Position numbers and translations under genes: made by a program
In this document: in pieces, positions 31,546 through 32,793 of the stretch
Layout: each line of letters opens with the position of its first letter
How positions within the stretch are numbered: the stretch's first letter is position 1
DNA from: Ideonella sp. A 288
Lineage (GTDB): Bacteria > Pseudomonadota > Gammaproteobacteria > Burkholderiales > Burkholderiaceae_C
NCBI RefSeq assembly: GCF_002198735.1
Contig: NZ_MWLO01000090.1
Span: 1-32,793 of the forward strand
Length of the DNA stretch: 32,793 bases
Reading direction: 5' to 3'
The notes under the pieces: model-generated
What the model saw: only the letters and a program-made list of their open reading frames with translations
Database searches by the model: none
What the model was told of the DNA's origin: nothing

Positions 31546-32013
31546 CCCCCGATTCTAGAAACCCGCCCCCTGCACTGGCCCGACGAAGCGGCCTGCGCCG
31601 ATTTCGCCCGCCAGTTGGCGGCGCAAGAGGGCCTGGCCGACGCCTTCATCGAGCTGCGCGGGCCGCTGGGCGCGGGCAAGACCACCTTCGCCCGGCACCT
31701 GCTGCGCGCGCTGGGCGTGGAGGGCCGCATCAAGAGCCCCACCTTCGCGGTGATGGAACCCTACGAGCTGCCGGGCGGCGGGCAGGCCGCTCACTTCGAT
31801 TTCTACCGCTTCACCGACCCGCGCGAATGGCTCGATGCCGGCTTTCGCGACGTGTTCGCCGCACCGGGCCTGAAGCTGGCCGAGTGGCCCGAGCAGGCCG
31901 GCGGCCAGTTGCCCGTGCCCGACCTGCGCGTGGCGATCGAGCCCCACGACGACGGCAGCCGCACGGTGACCTTGCAGGCCTGCACGCCGCGCGGCGTGGG
32001 GCTGCTGGGATGA
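31531..32013 (+). CDS. tsaE: tRNA threonylcarbamoyladenosine biosynthesis ATPase TsaE
   Basis: A 160-residue P-loop protein required with TsaB/TsaD for t6A modification of ANN-decoding tRNAs. The Walker A loop is GPLGAGKTT (44-52), followed by RIKSPTFAVMEPYE. HFDFYRF (88-94) is the HxDxYR motif. The start is GTG at 31531, since no ATG precedes the conserved N-terminus; it lies 15 bases inside the opposite strand of queG. It overlaps the amidase gene in ATGA (32010-32013). The tsaE-amiC pair is a common arrangement in betaproteobacteria. Confidence 0.93.
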   Translation: MTFAHPPILETRPLHWPDEAACADFARQLAAQEGLADAFIELRGPLGAGKTTFARHLLRALGVEGRIKSPTFAVMEPYELPGGGQAAHFDFYRFTDPREWLDAGFRDVFAAPGLKLAEWPEQAGGQLPVPDLRVAIEPHDDGSRTVTLQACTPRGVGLLG

Positions 32014-32793
32014 CCGGCGGCCACGCCCCCGGCCGGCGCCGGCTGCTGCAGCGCGCAGGCAGCACGGTGCTGCTGCTGGGTCTGGGCGAGCTGGCCTGGG
32101 GCGCCACCATCGTGGCGGTGCGGGTGTGGCCGGCCACCGACTACAGCCGCGTCACGATCGAATCCGACCAGGTGCTGGCGGCCCACCACTTCACCACCGA
32201 CGGGCCGGACCGGCTGGTGGTCGACATCGACGGCCTGGAGCTGAGCCCGGCCCTGCGCGAGCTGGTCGGCAAGGTGCGCCCCGAAGACCCCTACATCGCC
32301 CGCGTGCGCGTGGGCCAGTACAAGCCGCGCGTGGTGCGCCTGGTGCTGGACCTGAAGCAACCCGTGCTGCCGCAGCAGTTCGCGCTGCCGCCGGTGGCCG
32401 CCTACCGCCACCGGCTGGTGTTCGACCTCTACCCTCGGCGCGAACGCGACCCGCTGATCGACCTGATCCGCGAACGCGACCGCGCCGACGGCCAGGCCGC
32501 CCGCGGCATGCAGGACGCGCTGGGCGACTTCATCGGCCGCATCGAGCAGCCGGCGCTGCCGGACACCCCCGCGGTGGCGGCGGCGCCGCTGCCGGCACCT
32601 GGACCGGCGGCGCCACTGGCTGCGCCAGGTGCCTCATTGCCTGCGCCGGTGCCCGCACCGATGCCGGTGCCGCCACCGATCGTCGCCATGGCCCCGCCGC
32701 ACGCACCACCGCCGGCACCGCCACCAGCACCACTGCCCGAGCCCGCGGCGGCGGCGCCGCGCCTGGCCACGCACCTCGATGGCGCCCGCCTGT
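32010..32793 (+). CDS. amiC: N-acetylmuramoyl-L-alanine amidase AmiC-type, N-terminal part (runs off the window)
   Basis: The first 261 residues of a periplasmic peptidoglycan amidase. PGRRRLLQRAGSTVLLLGLG is a signal with a twin-arginine-like start, in line with Tat export of AmiC. An AMIN domain follows (TIVAVRVWPATDYSRVTIES, then VVRLVLDLKQPV and HRLVFDLYP, about 33-150). Residues about 185-255 form a Pro/Ala-rich linker. The catalytic amidase_3 domain would lie beyond 32793. The AMIN domain targets the septum and allows daughter-cell separation. It begins in an ATGA overlap with tsaE. Confidence 0.9.
   Translation, partial: MTGGHAPGRRRLLQRAGSTVLLLGLGELAWGATIVAVRVWPATDYSRVTIESDQVLAAHHFTTDGPDRLVVDIDGLELSPALRELVGKVRPEDPYIARVRVGQYKPRVVRLVLDLKQPVLPQQFALPPVAAYRHRLVFDLYPRRERDPLIDLIRERDRADGQAARGMQDALGDFIGRIEQPALPDTPAVAAAPLPAPGPAAPLAAPGASLPAPVPAPMPVPPPIVAMAPPHAPPPAPPPAPLPEPAAAAPRLATHLDGARL

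Noticed and set aside
32594-32633. 9-bp inverted repeat GGCACCTGG ... CCAGGTGCC
   Set aside because: It lies inside the repetitive Pro/Ala coding linker of amiC and is best explained by codon composition.

Overview
This window is chromosomal DNA from a very GC-rich betaproteobacterium. It is most likely a Burkholderiales member of the Rubrivivax/Ideonella/Leptothrix/Roseateles type. The evidence is the strong G/C bias at third codon positions, two orphan Bug-family (TctC-like) periplasmic binding proteins, the acyl-CoA ligase plus liv ABC operon, a Burkholderiales-type lipoprotein and a queG | tsaE-amiC locus. I see no rRNA or tRNA gene, no CRISPR array, no transposase or phage gene and no recognisable mobile element. 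Domain and name assignments come from reading motifs and from memory of the families; no database search was run.

Region 1 (1-7.7 kb) is almost entirely minus strand. It runs from a lipase-like protein whose nucleophile serine reads as glycine, past an AraC regulator, to a tightly packed operon transcribed livH-livM-livG-livF-acyl-CoA ligase-araC. This codes for a branched-chain-amino-acid-type ABC importer without a binding protein, and an enzyme that would activate an imported carboxylic acid with CoA. Region 2 (7.9-15.4 kb, minus strand) holds a secreted lipoprotein and a four-gene operon: acyl-CoA dehydrogenase, acyl-CoA carboxylase beta, a second (AtuD-like) acyl-CoA dehydrogenase, and the biotin-carrying carboxylase alpha subunit. 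This is the core of a leucine/isovalerate or acyclic-terpene (Atu-like) route, without the hydratase or lyase.

Region 3 (15.6-23.2 kb) is a mosaic of small accessory genes. It has a nitroreductase, a glutathione S-transferase overlapping a 2-hydroxychromene-2-carboxylate-isomerase-like gene, a transglutaminase-like gene overlapping a PaaI-type thioesterase, a small unknown protein, a methyltransferase overlapping a K+ channel-like gene, a GFA-family protein, and a second unusual methyltransferase followed by an unknown protein.

Region 4 (23.25-29.2 kb) is a divergent catabolic or uptake locus around a GntR/FCD regulator. On the minus side are a fumarylacetoacetate-hydrolase-family enzyme, a Bug binding protein, a carboxymuconolactone-decarboxylase-family protein, a DUF4124 protein and a shortened DUF3592 protein. 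On the plus side are GntR, a second Bug protein and a ModA-like protein without a signal peptide. Region 5 (29.2-32.8 kb) is a YdcF-like membrane protein whose start codon appears lost or non-canonical, then queG, divergently overlapping tsaE, and the start of an AmiC-type amidase cut by the window end.

The points most worth a second look are the Ser-to-Gly hydrolase, the liv operon without a binding protein, the two-dehydrogenase carboxylase operon, the GntR locus with two Bug proteins and a signal-less ModA-like protein, the ATC in the expected start position of the YdcF gene, the truncated DUF3592 gene, and a 26-bp perfect palindrome upstream of the lipoprotein gene. I did not find a convincing wholly new system; these are local anomalies inside recognisable gene families.
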